Positions 11,568 through 24,600 of a DNA stretch of 64,000 nt are shown piece after piece (within the stretch, counting starts at the first letter, position 1; the number at the start of each line of letters is the position of its first letter). A program made the translations under genes and the position numbers. The stretch comes from Alitta virens (lineage: Eukaryota; Annelida; Polychaeta; Phyllodocida; Nereididae). The stretch spans positions 7,996,370 through 8,060,369 of the forward strand of contig OW028579.1 in assembly GCA_932294295.1 (NCBI GenBank). The letters are read 5' to 3'. The notes below the pieces were generated by a model. That model had not been told where the DNA came from, did no database searches, and saw only the letters and a list, made by a program, of their open reading frames with translations.

Positions 11568-12814
11568 CTGCATGGTTAGTAAGACGAATAAAATATATCA
11601 GAAGTGAACTACTTAAAAAAAGTGATTCAGACAGTCTTCTCTTAAAAAAATCTAAATATTTTTTTAAACGTAAATTATTTTTTTAAGTCAAAGTTTGTAA
11701 TTCGGCAGAAGTGCAAATTAGCCCTGACAAGTCTACGCGACCTCTGGCCATCAATTCTCGCTGGTAGGTGGCTCCCTACCACAAAGAGGTCATGTTGAGG
11801 TCAAGTCAAGGTCAAAGGAAAGAGGTCAGGTCGAAGTTCACCGGAAACAGCTGAGATAAGACAGAGAAAGGGCTCGTTATTGCTGTTAATTATAAGACAC
11901 GCTTGGTAGCTCAGTGGGAGGTTTTTGTGAAATAAGGCTTCATAACATATGGCGGACAGACTTCTATGTGTCATACAAAGATAATAGTAAGCAGGCAGGT
12001 GTATACTTCTGCACTGTGGATTTCAAGCAAAAGTCAGAATAAAGACAAAATGCTAAGTACAGATGACGTTTGCACGTACATCGCACCAAAAATAAAATAA
12101 ACAATGGCCAGATGAATTTATTATCTTTCTTAACCGAAGCCTTGAGTTTTTTTGTTTTTTTTTCCTCTTTTGATTCATATCTTATTTTTTGATTTGTATT
12201 TATGTTTCCGAGATTGGAGTCATATCGAATGAATTTAGATTAATGATTGCTTTTTATGAATTTTTATATGGTCAATAAATCTTGATTTGAACTACAAGGT
12301 AAATATCAATTAATACCACTGTATTGCACAGCATGTATCAATTGTAATTAATGCACAGCAATAATGAGCTTGTTAATCAAAGCCTTAGAAGCTTGTCGTA
12401 TATGTAAACACGTTTTCCTCAAACATGACCATATTCGACACTTCAAGAGAACCTTCTCAGATCGGGGGTAGCAAAGGTCCTTCATGATACAATAGGACCT
12501 GGCTCAAGAGGACAGAGGTCATCTGATTGGTCTTTGTTCACAAGAATCTCTGGGTGTCAGGGTCACTCTCCAAAGGGCCTGGGAAATTGGATCAATAAAG
12601 TCCAAGGGCCTAGGAGGGCGCTCTCTACAGGAACTCGAAGAGTGGAAGACTATATGACAATTATTGTAACAATACAAACTGGTGAAGATATAAGAAAGAG
12701 TGGGGTGATTCTCATTCTGGCTGGCTTAGTGGGAAAGACAGTTGTTAACGTCCCTTGGTCCTGGGTTAGGATCTCGTAGGATGTCCGTCTGTTTCAATTT
12801 CTCAACATCTGAGT

Positions 12815-12920
12815 GCTACTGATCTGAAGCTTAGCCAGCTTATGACCAGCTGTCAGATGCAGATGTAATGATGAGATGATAAAGCTTGGAGTCTGTACTG
12901 TCCACACCATTTCCAATTCA
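12815..12920 (-). mobile_element. SINE body fragment (intergenic)
   Basis: Plus-strand sequence TCTGAAGCTTAGCCAGCTTA followed by AATGATGAGATGATAAAGCTT parallels 17.68-17.76 kb. Confidence 0.5.
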
Positions 12921-13879
12921 AAGTCTCAGGCGATTATTCAGCTGATAATAAACAATATTCTGCATTCAGAGCTGGCCAATTTGGAATTTGTTGCCCACGT
13001 CTAAATGTCCTCAAATCTGCCTCAGACTGCCTGTGGCAACTGAAAAAACGGCCAGACTTCAACTTGGAACAAAAAGCACGTCTCTAATATCGTAATAAGA
13101 TGGTCTAGCATTTTAAAAATGATTTTAATGACCAAGTGCTCTTGCTATAGTTAAAATTCCATGATAACCTAATTCTTCTCTGTGAGGTAACTCCAGAGAG
13201 TATCAATTGTACCAGGTATTTCACATTTTGCATTGTCTCAATGTAACAAGCTGTCACAGGCAAACATTATGATGAAATGATAATGGGAGTCCACACATTT
13301 GACCAATGGGTGGTCTTACATATTATAAACTGGAGAGTGCATGCATCCAGTCGACAGACAGACAGACTGTAAAGCAAGGGAATCTGTGTATATCAACATA
13401 ACTGGACATCAAATGTAACCTTATGCAACATAGGTTCATTAAAGTCCGTGTCTAAAAATAAGCGAATTTCAAACAGAAAAACAAACCTTGGTTAGCACCG
13501 TAATAAAGAAGAATGATAAGAAATCAGAGAACACTTTCTCAGTTGTTTCTGGCATACCATGAGCCCTTGGGGACACCGTATAAATTGTGGAATTGGTGTA
13601 TCTCTTCTTGTATCGCTGCAGACGTGGAGATGGAACTCCCAAAAGTAGATATTGCCAGATAGACAAATAGAAAATTGTTTCCTTGTCACAGGATCTCAAG
13701 GAAACAGGGTCAATGTGGCAACATACTCCTTCTGGTTTCAAAAACAACTGGTAGACACACAAAATATATACATATAAAATGAGTCCACCCAGCACTGAAT
13801 TCATAGAACCGAGAACCTCCTGACTTAAACGACCTCATTATTAAGACCACTCATAATTCTTGAAAGTGTTCTACTGTAT

Positions 13880-14592
13880 TTCACCTCACTAAGAGGCTAC
13901 CTCACCATGAGACCACCAAGTGCATTGCTATCACTGTATTCACCTCACTAAGAGGCTACCTCACCATGAGACCACCAAGTGCATTGCTATCACTGTATTC
14001 ACCTCACTAAGAGGCTACCTCACCATGAGACCACCAAGTGCATTGCTATCACTGTATTCACCTCACTAAGAGGCTACCTCACCATGAGACCACCAAGTGC
14101 ATTGCTATCACTGTATTCACCTCACTAAGAGGCTACCTCACCATGAGACCACCAAGTGCATTGCTATCACTGTATTCACCTCACTAAGAGGCTACCTCAC
14201 CATGAGACCACCAAGTGTACTGCTATCTGTATTTCACCTCACTAAGAGGCTACCTCACCATGAGACCACCAAGTGTACTGCTATCTGTATTTCACCTCAC
14301 TAAGAGGCTACCTCACCATGAGACCACCAAGTGTACTGCTATCTGTATTTCACCTCACTAAGAGGCTACCTCACCATGAGACCACCAAGTGTACTGCTAT
14401 CTGTATTTCACCTCACTAAGAGGCTACCTCACCATGAGACCACCAAGTGTACTGCTATCTGTATTTCACCTCACTAAGAGGCTACCTCACCATGAGACCA
14501 CCAAGTGTACTGCTATCTGTATTTCACCTCACTAAGAGGCTACCTCACCATGAGACCACCAAGTGTATTGCTATCACTGTATTCACCTCACT
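13880..14592 (+). repeat. 58/59-bp minisatellite, 12 copies
   Basis: The unit core is CACCTCACTAAGAGGCTACC. Six near-identical 59-bp units (spacer GCATTGCTATCACTGTATTC) are followed by about six 58-bp units (spacer GTACTGCTATCTGTATTTC). The last junction returns to the first spacer type. The unit resembles the internal motif of the dispersed TTAAGACCACC repeat and lies inside a copy of it (left flank from about 13801). Confidence 0.95.
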
Positions 14593-15319
14593 AGTAACAT
14601 GGTAAAGATAAATATGGCATCGTATGTAACATGTTTTGGTCTCCCCCTAGCTGTATGATCTTGTAATTCTAGGGCTAAAAATGGATGCATAATTTACAAT
14701 TTAACTGGGGAAAGAAGCGCGTTCGGTATATTAATAACTTCTTCAGTACTAATTTAGGCCATCATTCTCACTATTAAAGCCAGTACAATTGAATGAAGCG
14801 TTGATTACCAGTGAAGTTTCACTCTGCCACTTTATATTGGAGGTCATACAAATGCTTGTTTTGTGTTTAATAATACACTGAGCCAACAACGCATGTTATA
14901 TAGACATGAACATTTATTTGCTACATTGTTTACAAAATATGTTTTGTATATACATTGTACACTATGTATACAGACATACATAAGATTCCTTTAATTATAT
15001 TTATTGTGCATTATTCTATATGATTTAATTAGTATTAAACACTTTCAGCAGCAGTAGGTTATATGTACATGGCTTCTTAACTAGTATGGCCGCAATTGGA
15101 CACATGGTACACAAATAAAAAACAATAATATTTACAATTCATAAACATAAACAAATCATCATAACATTAATGTTGCAAACAATATGATCAAAATTCAAAA
15201 ACATTACAAATCACATTTCAATAAATTCAATAATTAAATATCATAGAAAAAAGCTACACAATCAATGCTGATGTTTAATATCAATTGGTACATATCATAC
15301 AAAACGTTTACTACAAAAT

Positions 15320-15325
15320 TTTATT
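15320..15325 (-). terminator. Candidate polyadenylation signal
   Basis: TTTATT on the plus strand reads AATAAA on the minus strand, about 136 nt past the stop codon. A second such motif lies near 15000. The surrounding 14.9-15.4 kb is very A/T-rich, as 3' UTRs often are, so either may be chance. Confidence 0.35.
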
Positions 15326-15460
15326 AAAATCCAAGATACAAAACATTTACATTAATTAAAAAAGGCCTTAAAAAGCCTGGAATACATTTAATATACAAAA
15401 ATGTAACATAAATGAGTACTTATTAATGTAATATCACAGTAAATTGTGTCCTTATGAACA

Positions 15461-15657
15461 TCATCTTTGGCTTAGCAAAAATATCAACAAGATAATTGTT
15501 ATTAGTAATGTGCAATTTGATTGGCTGAGAAGCGCACCACGTGACCAAAAGAAGTCATGTGGTTCTTTGGGGTGTAACATTTCTGCAGCCCAGGTTTCCA
15601 TGGAAACAGAAGATTTCTCTGCAGTATTTTTGTCTGCTCCTGCTTTGTATGGAGGTG
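15461..15657 (-). CDS. ANOS1: Anosmin-1 exon 16: C-terminal tail with hydrophobic end
   Basis: This 197-nt exon enters in phase 1, encodes residues 635-698, and ends at TGA (15463-15461). Acceptor TAACTTTTCAG. The first 45 residues are polar. Then comes SNCTLLITIILLIFLLSQR, an approximately 13-residue hydrophobic run (683-695) followed only by SQR. Human anosmin-1 instead ends in a basic, His-rich, non-membrane tail. The hydrophobic end resembles a GPI-attachment signal or a very short tail anchor. The exon start and frame fit, but this C-terminus has no alignment to human, so an alternative last exon is possible. Confidence 0.8.
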
Positions 15658-18600
15658 CTGAAAAGTTAAAAAATAAATTTATGGAGAAATTGTAGTCACA
15701 TTTAATCCAGATAGATAATATATTATATCTATATTACTGGTCATAGTAGGGAGGTGGACATCACGTGCTTTGACAATGAGGTACAATGTATAATACAATG
15801 ACAAGCGCACGAGTCCAAAAATTACAAATGAGCGAATGAATGAACTAAATGAAATTACCCATTGGCTGAGGTTGTAATACTGGAGTGGCGAATTGTATTT
15901 GCGCTACTTTTCCTGATCCTGCTTTGGACATGGCTTGCAGTTTAATGATGAAACTTGTGGCTTCTTGTAAACTATCCAGGCTAATGGAGGTTGCATCCTT
16001 AAAAAAAGCAGAAGAAAAGTTTCACACGTAACAAAGATATTTCAACGTAACCAAACAGCATAAAAACATGGCGTATAGTAGCCACGTCGTCTAAAGGAGT
16101 CTCTGTGTCATGAGATCCATAACTTTTAGTCAGTGCATTATGATATGAACACTATGAAGAGATAACGCAGAGGTTCTTAAACCAGTGTTCAGCATGTACT
16201 GGGCCAAAGGGGGACGGGGGTCACATGACCAAAAAATACCCCCCCCCCCCCTTTCCAGATCCGCAACTGCTGCCCTACGCCAACTGGTTCTGGACCATGA
16301 ACTAAGGATGTACTTGTACTTGACAAATGTACTTATACTTGGGACTCAAGTACTCTGTTAAATATCTGTACATGGACTTGTAATTTTATATATTTATGTT
16401 TATTCACGCACATGTTAAGTACATAGCATAGCAATAAATTCAGACATTAATTTGCCGTAATATTCACATTAGATCATACATATATATGCATTAACAAATA
16501 CAAAGAAAATGGTGTTCTTGATATCTTCTCATGTACTTAAAGTACATTGTGTTGTACTTGACCCCAAGCCTGTTGAAGAGATAACTTATACAGACTGGTA
16601 TTTCACTGTAGAGGCCCACAAATGGAGTAAAATATTGAAAATTCAATCAACATCTATATTGGCGTTGTAGTACTTACACTTGAGGAAAGCTACAATGATT
16701 GGAGTATGGAAAGTTTGTTGGTCCTAATTTGGCGTTTGACTCATTCGTAAACTATCATATAATGAAGTTATTAAGATCTTCAAACACATTCAGAAATTTT
16801 ATCCTCACCTTGGAGATAACTTTAGTCAGGGAAGTCTCAGGTTCAATATGACTTTGACCAAGTTCATCAGCCTCGGCTGCTTGACCCCAAATGATGCGAT
16901 AGCCAATGATGGGCACATCGGATGCAGGATGCTGCCAACTGATGCGGGCTGTGATGTTTGTCTGCATGATCAGGAAACTGTGCTGCAGATTCTGAGGTTC
17001 AAATGGGACCTTGGGCACTGAAATGGGAAAATAAGCATCTTATTGCAAGTTTCATATATTTTTTTGGTTATAAATATTACCATAAACATAAAATATGTAC
17101 AGTCTAAAACAAGCTGTAGCATGGAGAACTAAACCAAGCCAAGCATGGTCTTAATATTGGGCGAATTAATAGCCAACTAAGCATTAGTATCTGTTGATAC
17201 AAAGATTTTGTTCGCAAAATTGTGGGTGTAAATATTTAATATCAAACTAACAGAACATAAATTACATTCTGCCGAGGTCAATGACGTCACAATCAGCTTA
17301 CCGGAAGTAGGACAATCAGGAGTGATGTCACCAGTGACCTTGACCCCACCGCAAGAGGGCGTCTGGAATGAGACTGTGGTGAGAGGACTGACCTGCCCAC
17401 CTGTGCCCAGGACCTGTAGCTGAACTGTGTATCTGCAGTCAAATTGCAGGTCATACAGAGTGAAGTATTCCTCCTGGAAAATAAAAAATAGGAACATTAT
17501 ATATGCAAGGGTTTTTTTGTCTATTCATCAATGTGGTTAAATCAGTTTATGATTTTATACAACTCATTCGAATCCAACACCATGTAACTCGTCAAGTCTG
17601 ACATATGTAATGAACAGAGAGCTTCTTTTTTGGACTTTCAATATTCAATGTCTCTATGCAGCGACTGTGCTACTTGGTCTGAAGCTGAATCAGCTGATAT
17701 GAACAGCTGCCAAAAGCGGGCATAATGATGAGATGAGAAAGCTTCGAGTCGAAGCCATGTTACACACTTACCTCATGGACAGGGTCTTTTACTTGCATCA
17801 GCATAGACACTGAGTACAACTGAAGTATCATACATACTCAAGAATCATGTAATACTCTTACCACTGTAGTTGCAGACATAGTCTTGGCTAGCCCCTCCTC
17901 TTCTGTATGGTCAGCGATGCAAACTTCCGGCAACCACTTCACCATAATCCTCACATTTTTGTACTTGTAAAATTCTGAAATTACATAAATACCAATAAGC
18001 GCATGACTCAGTATACCTTGTAGATTATACGGTGTTGCAACTAAAACTAAGCATCTCGACCAGTTTGGGTAAAGGTCAGTAAAGGAAATGTTCCTCCTCC
18101 AGCTAAAGGGTTAGAGGTGGGGTGGACTCGTGTCTTTATTACAATTGCAGTAATGAAGAGTTTGAAGACAGTCAAGAGTATCTAAAATGACAACATACCT
18201 TCAGGAGGTGTCCATGAAATATTAGCCTTAAGAAGACCATTGTTGAAATAGGGTTCTGAAGTGATGATATTTTCCACCTCAGCAAGGGTGACCAATGGTA
18301 TTTCGTGTAGATATACTGTTGGTTCCTCTGCGAACAAAATATTGGATGCAACTTTAATCTTTAATACATCGCATGACATCATGCAATATGCTAACTACTA
18401 TAATACTCAATTAGACTAACCGTCCGTTAACTTAGGCAAGACGAGCTAAACCAAATTAACAATTTTCCGCAATACATAACTCAATCATTACCATAGCTTC
18501 AGCAAGATTGCGGTTACTACATTTTATCTATATCTGTATACATTTGCAAAAACATATGACCTCACAAATATGATCATCTTGGTATGTGTGGCCTCATAAA

Positions 18601-21600
18601 CAGAATATGGAGCATAGATTAATTAGCCCAACATGCATGTAATATAAGTCCCAGTTATAAAACAGTCACTGTCCATTGAGCATTTACACCATACCCTGTC
18701 TTCAAGCTGACTGCCCGCGCCATCTATACTGTAGTGATTTAATTGAGCGTGCACAACTAACCCAGCCACTTTTGACCTATGGTCATTCAAAGATGCTAAT
18801 ATTGTTTAAGGGATAATAAAAACTGCCAAAATTAGGACTATACTCTGTTAACAAAGCAATCTAGAGTGGTGAACATGGAACTAATTAGTTCGGTCAGCAA
18901 TACGTTGTACGTGGGTAGCATAGCTCGTTCATTAGCAAACTCAACTGTAATTCATGAAGAGAATAGATGTATTTCTCGCTGTCTACGAAGACAGTTAAAA
19001 TGGTGACAAATAAGGTCAAGTTCCCCCGTTATTAATCAGGATCTACATGTAAAAACATCTGCTCACCCGAAACAGGAACTCGTTTGAAACACTGTGTATC
19101 AATACACATGGAACTTGCCTTTATGATCATCGTTGGGTTTAATGTCATCAAAAGAGGGTGGACTGGGGGCTGGTAAGCAATGTTTTAATATCAGATACTT
19201 AGAAAATGGTATCAATTGATATATCGAATCATTAATTTCCAGAAAAAAATATCACAGAACAGAGAATTAAATTGACCCACATAATCACATATCTAGCGAT
19301 TTTAATTCGAACCAAAACAGCAACGTTAAAAAATAATTATGAAAATATACGATTCTTTAAACCACTGCAATACGTTGTAGTGTTTATCTTTCATTAAAGA
19401 TTTAGGGATTCTTTTTTCCTAAAAACCCTTTTATTTGTTCGAAATTTTTGAAAACCAACTCTAGTTCTGAGAGGTGTGAATTAACAGTTAGTGTTTCATT
19501 GTTGTGATTTTTACTCCGTGTTTATGAAACGCTTCGGAACTTCACAGTTTGACAGAAAAAGGTGAAGGCAATAAACAGAAATATCCTTATGCAAATAAAT
19601 TCTAAATAAAGCCGCTTAATTTGGATTAATGGAGACAGTATTGATTTTATTGATGGGAGGGAGGTGTCAACAGAGGCTATGTATATAAAGATCAGGAGCA
19701 CTCAGCAGTTCTATTGTGGGGTTTGCTAGAAAAACAGAAATAAAATAGAAATGTCATTTACTCATTTTCATATGAAAGGCTTGCTATAAGCTTGTAAGGG
19801 ATCGAGAATTGAACTGACTTTGTGATTGGTCCAAACACCAAACATTACATAGCCCGTTGCCATGGAGACGGCACGTGGCCTAACACTAACCAATCAGAAG
19901 CCGTTACACTGGCACTTCATTGAGTTTACATTCAGTGATAGATTGGAAAGGGTGAAATGGCCTATATTTGCCCCGATCTGGCTCTCGTTCTACGTAAAAC
20001 TCATAAAAAAGGCAATAAGAAACGCAGTGGAACCCAACAGTTACGACTGCCTCGATTTTAAGACCACATTCCTGAATCCTGAAATTGATGGCAATATACA
20101 GAATACAAAAGCACTGAGATTACAATTATTAAAAAAGAAATATGCGTTGAGACTACTTGGCTTAGCCTGGTCCAAAAACTGTATACGGCGACTGTAACAT
20201 TATGCAAGGCCACTTCAGAGATTCTCAAGTGTTGTCTTAATTGTAGGGGGTCACTGTACACTCATTCTTTTCCATGTTGGGCTTCTGAAGAGTTATGCGA
20301 CTTTCCCCTTCAACTGCACAAGATTAATAAGGCAAAGAAAAGCACAAAGCCCCACTAGAGCAAACATGGTGTCAAAAAGTAAAATGGATCACTAAAAAAA
20401 ACCTCCATTGTTTGGTCATTGTGCAGGAGGATCTTGCTCAAAGAACACCCCTCTTCTACGGTCCTTAAGTCACCACATGTTAAGTTTTACTGTAGGGGAA
20501 CTTTCTAATAATCATTTACTGTGTCTAAGTTATCTATTCAAATTTCAGAACAATTCATCAAATGAGATGACTTTGTCCTGAACTATAAATTGAGGTTCTA
20601 CTGCACCGTAAACCAACGTTATACAATCTATTTAAAAAATGTGAGTTGTTGCACAAGCGAATGAAAAACCCCTCATGGCATTTCAACAATTTCAGAGTTT
20701 CTTGTGATATTCCAAGAGTACTCAAATAAAAATACTTTTCAGGGGGCATTAAAAATGCTACAACTAAAAGCCATTAAAAGTCGTAATATCTACAAACAAT
20801 TAATTTAAAAAAAACTTTGCAACATTCAGGGGAAAACCTAATTGCGGAGTCCCGGCACCTATTTTGCTCTTAGTGATTGTTACCCGTCTATTACAAGTTT
20901 CCCATAGATATTCAAAAGAACGAAAAACAGGAATTCACGTACCATTTTGAGTGCCATATTCCAACGAACGTGTCTCCACGTATATCTCGATTTTGGTCGA
21001 TTTTAACCTCTCATCTCCATAAGAGCTAATTGCCTGCAACTGAAATAACAAGATCATACAACATACTTTGCCAATAATCGATGCACTTAAACATTCATTT
21101 TTGTAGAATGATGATTTTGCATTTTGTATCATCTTACCTGAATAAAATATGTCGTTTGTGGCTCCAGGTTTTCTAGTTCGTATTGGTTGACATACTGAAA
21201 TGAAAAACAAAATGTAATATATGTAATGTAATTGGGTTTGGTGTCTGCCAAAACGGGTTAGTAGAAAGTCCAGTAAAAAAAAACAAAGCCAGGTCCAGAC
21301 GAATCTACAATACCTTGTCTCACTGCGAAGTCGTAATACTCAATACCATACGACATGAATATTTTGGCCTAGATTAAAATTACCATAAAACTCAACAAAA
21401 AAGTCAGATTTATGGCATTGCATTATCATAAAGGAGTACTGACTCTAAACGACATAACATATTATGATATTTTTTACTTTAAAATCAGGTTGATTAACAC
21501 GGACTTGGCTAATTATGCGCACGACTAAGGCAGAGAAAAGACACAACGACGAAAGACAGACATACAGTAACAAAACAGACACAGACAAAAGCAAGAAACA

Positions 21601-24600
21601 AGACAGACAACAACACAAAATCGAGACCGAATCACAGAATCACAGCTTCATTTAAGGACGTCGATGAAGTCATGTCATCCTGATATCTCACAACATTTCA
21701 TGGCCAGTCCTTGCACTCATTAAGTCTTTGCCAGTGGTCCATGAATCATGAGGTATTCCTTGATAACATTTGTCAGGGGCAAGACAAAAGCAGTTAGCAG
21801 GGGACAGAGACTCAGACTCAGAGGGGTAAAAGTAATAGCCCCAAAATGCAGTTGTCCTGATCACCAGGGGTTAATTAAGATCAGCTGAATCAGCATATCA
21901 TTGCAGGGTGACTACCCCCTTTAAATCCCATGGGGTGGTCAAGGCTGGTCACACAAGTTCATCTGTAAGCAAAGAGTGACTGTTATAACACCCTATTGGG
22001 GGTTAGGTAATAGGGGCATCCATTTTAAGGTATGGTTCCCCATCTCTTGGCTCCATGATATCATAAACATCTGGCAGTTGATAGAGACCATCTCGTCACG
22101 GTGACCTTTTTTCATCATTGTAATTCACTTCAAAATTGAGATCACTTTATTAAGAACAGCAGGATATACCCACGAGTACATAATAGTTATTGCAAATTTG
22201 CTAGTACCACTGAAGAGTGCTGTCATTTCTGTGTAAATTAACAGGTGTATGGATATTTTTCAAAGGTTGAGTACAGTGTATCAAGTTTTGTCCAAACCCA
22301 GTTCATTTGGAGAAACTGCATCTCTAAATTTTGTTCAACAAATTAGATATAATTACTCCAAGGTTCAATATATATTTCTGGCAAGTCAGTTCTCAAACAT
22401 AGTTCCTAACTATGAACCCACAGTACTCTTCCACAAATGAATCAAACTAATTAATTAGACTCTTACCAAGTCATTACATGCTATAAATCCCTTGTGTAAT
22501 TTCTTTGAAGCCATTTCTAGGCTATCCAATCCATTCCTTCACATTCTAACTGGATTTGACTAATCCCACCTTAGTCCAGTGCGCATCATTCTTGCGCATC
22601 CCTTTGTTGGAATTCGTAGACAGATGGTCATGTGACAAATCTTACAAACAGGAGACAATCGATTGTTCCATTGTGGACATCAGTCATGTGATGTCATGGC
22701 AAATTCGGGGGGAGGGGTCCAGTCAGAGCTGAGGGGGTTAATTAATGAGGGTGTCCTACATTGACACGAATGGAAGGGTAAAAGGGTAAGGGTAAGGATC
22801 TAAAGGTGGGGTGACATTCAAGCAGGAAGTAATGTAAAACAAATTTCAAAAACAGAATTAACAAACTGATATAAAGGACAAATGTATGTTTGGTTATACT
22901 TTTAAGAAAAAACACTGGGAGTATTATAATACATATTGAATGCATAATGACTAGATAAAGTAAATTATCTTCAAGACAGATAAAACTCCTTCGTTTCTTG
23001 GTAGATTGCCAATTGATGATGCCTTGTCACATAATAAGCCCGTTTATACCGTGTCACCAATATCATTGACAATAGAATAATTACTTTGTCTTCATATAAA
23101 TTATTTTTAGCAACTCACCCCGGGTACAACTTTTCGATGTTCTTCTATATTTTCATACAACTCCAGCTCCTCTTTGACATGTCTACTCCAGAAAACCTAA
23201 AATGCAACATTAAGAAGCTAATAAATATGCCAATAATAACTGTCATTACAAACTAAATAAGGCACGAAAATATAAGACGTTCCACCTACTTTGTATCTAG
23301 TGACAGGTAGATCGTAGAATTTAGGAGGGAGCCAGGTGATTGTGAGATAAATCTTCTTTTCCTTGATAATCATGTGTCCTTCTGAAAGATTTTGAGGTGG
23401 GGAGGGTGCCTCTGGTTCTGAAAAACATAAAATTCAATATCATTAGAAACCCTGGAACGCTGGGTGGCCGAGTGGTTAAACATTCGCACCCTGTCCTGCT
23501 TTATTGAAGGTCAGGGGTTCGATGAGACATTCAATTGTGGATTTTCGCAGAAGATTCTCGATACTTCCACCAGGTGGCTATGACAGAATACTGCAATTCT
23601 ATTGGCTGTCAAAGTTCCCGCCCTTAACTGTGATTGGCGGAAGCAAAGTGCATCCTAGCAGTAGTGTTTGTAGTGCACTTTTATGTATATTTGACATATT
23701 TATCATTCGGGTGAAATTTGTTATTTCCCTGAGAAAGTTATATTTATTTAGGTGTTAGTTATGATCTTCAATGTCTGAAAAACAAAATGAGTAATTAGCG
23801 GAGAAGAAAGACTTATGTCTTGCTGAATTCAGGGCTTCTCTGTATATGTGTTACGCCAGACTCAATGTACAAAGAACCTGAGTTCGAAGACAAGTTCCAC
23901 AGTTATCAACATATTCAGAAAAATGCTGCATTGTACAACCGTACACATGTAACAAATCGTAGCATACAGACATATTTATAAATCTGGTTTCCATTCTGAA
24001 ATACAGTCTTAGTGGGGTGCTGTAGATTCATTACCTTAAGCCCCAATCTGTTTGGGCAAATCTGACTTAAGGCATGTTTTGATGAGGCCAAATCCCATGT
24101 TATGAACAGTGTGGGAAGATAGCGCAGCAATGAGACAAAATCTGCGAGGGATTGTCACAAATTGAAAGATATGAAGCAACTCTAATTGGAACTGCATGAT
24201 ACGCAGCATCAGGACTTCTTTTTTTTAATTGGATACAGCAAAAATGCCCAATAAATTCGCCAGATTGTGCCATTTGTCTGTACAACTTGGAATTTTGATG
24301 TTGCAACTTTTTGTAATTTGATCTCAGATTCAAGCTTTAAGACAATGATTATGACAATGTTCTAAGTTGTTTTATTCTTACCAGAGGAAATTTAAACAGC
24401 GGAACATCGGACAAAATTAGAGTGGTAGTAAATAGAGCGAGTCAGTTATTACCATAGTATATAATAAAAAAAATATTCTTCCAATGAATGATAGAAAACT
24501 ACCAAACATTACGAATGTTATATTTTGTGAAACGCTGGTTATCAATAATCGCAAGGCAATTCTGTACATTAAAGAATACACGGAGTCACATGTAAAGCAC

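Larger units (their letters stand above)
8239..15460. other. Intergenic region between the two anosmin genes
   Basis: This stretch runs from the main gene's stop codon to the second gene's start codon. It includes GATA/CAGA and ACTA repeats (9.06 kb), a (GAG)n tract (11.46 kb), part of a SINE (12.8 kb) and the large minisatellite (13.88-14.59 kb). No coding exon could be supported on either strand. Confidence 0.65.

Noticed and set aside
11373..11686. Poly-Glu and poly-Gly open frames
   Set aside because: Product of the (GAG)n repeat read in two frames.
14097..14303. 68-residue repetitive open frame
   Set aside because: Lies inside the minisatellite; the alternating 59- and 58-bp periods break the frame.
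13880..14592. CRISPR-like array
   Set aside because: Spacer and repeat are both conserved across units, so it is a minisatellite, and the window is eukaryotic.
15594..15607. Palindrome GTTTCCATGGAAAC (RFX/EF-C-like) inside anosmin exon 16
   Set aside because: Coding context explains the sequence; a single palindrome in 64 kb is not surprising.
19862..20197. 111-residue plus-strand open frame
   Set aside because: About half of it is a MITE copy. No recognisable domain, and it is antisense to anosmin intron 10.
23459..23530. Functional tRNA gene
   Set aside because: Box B lacks its final CC and no acceptor stem pairs, so it is better read as a tRNA-derived repeat.
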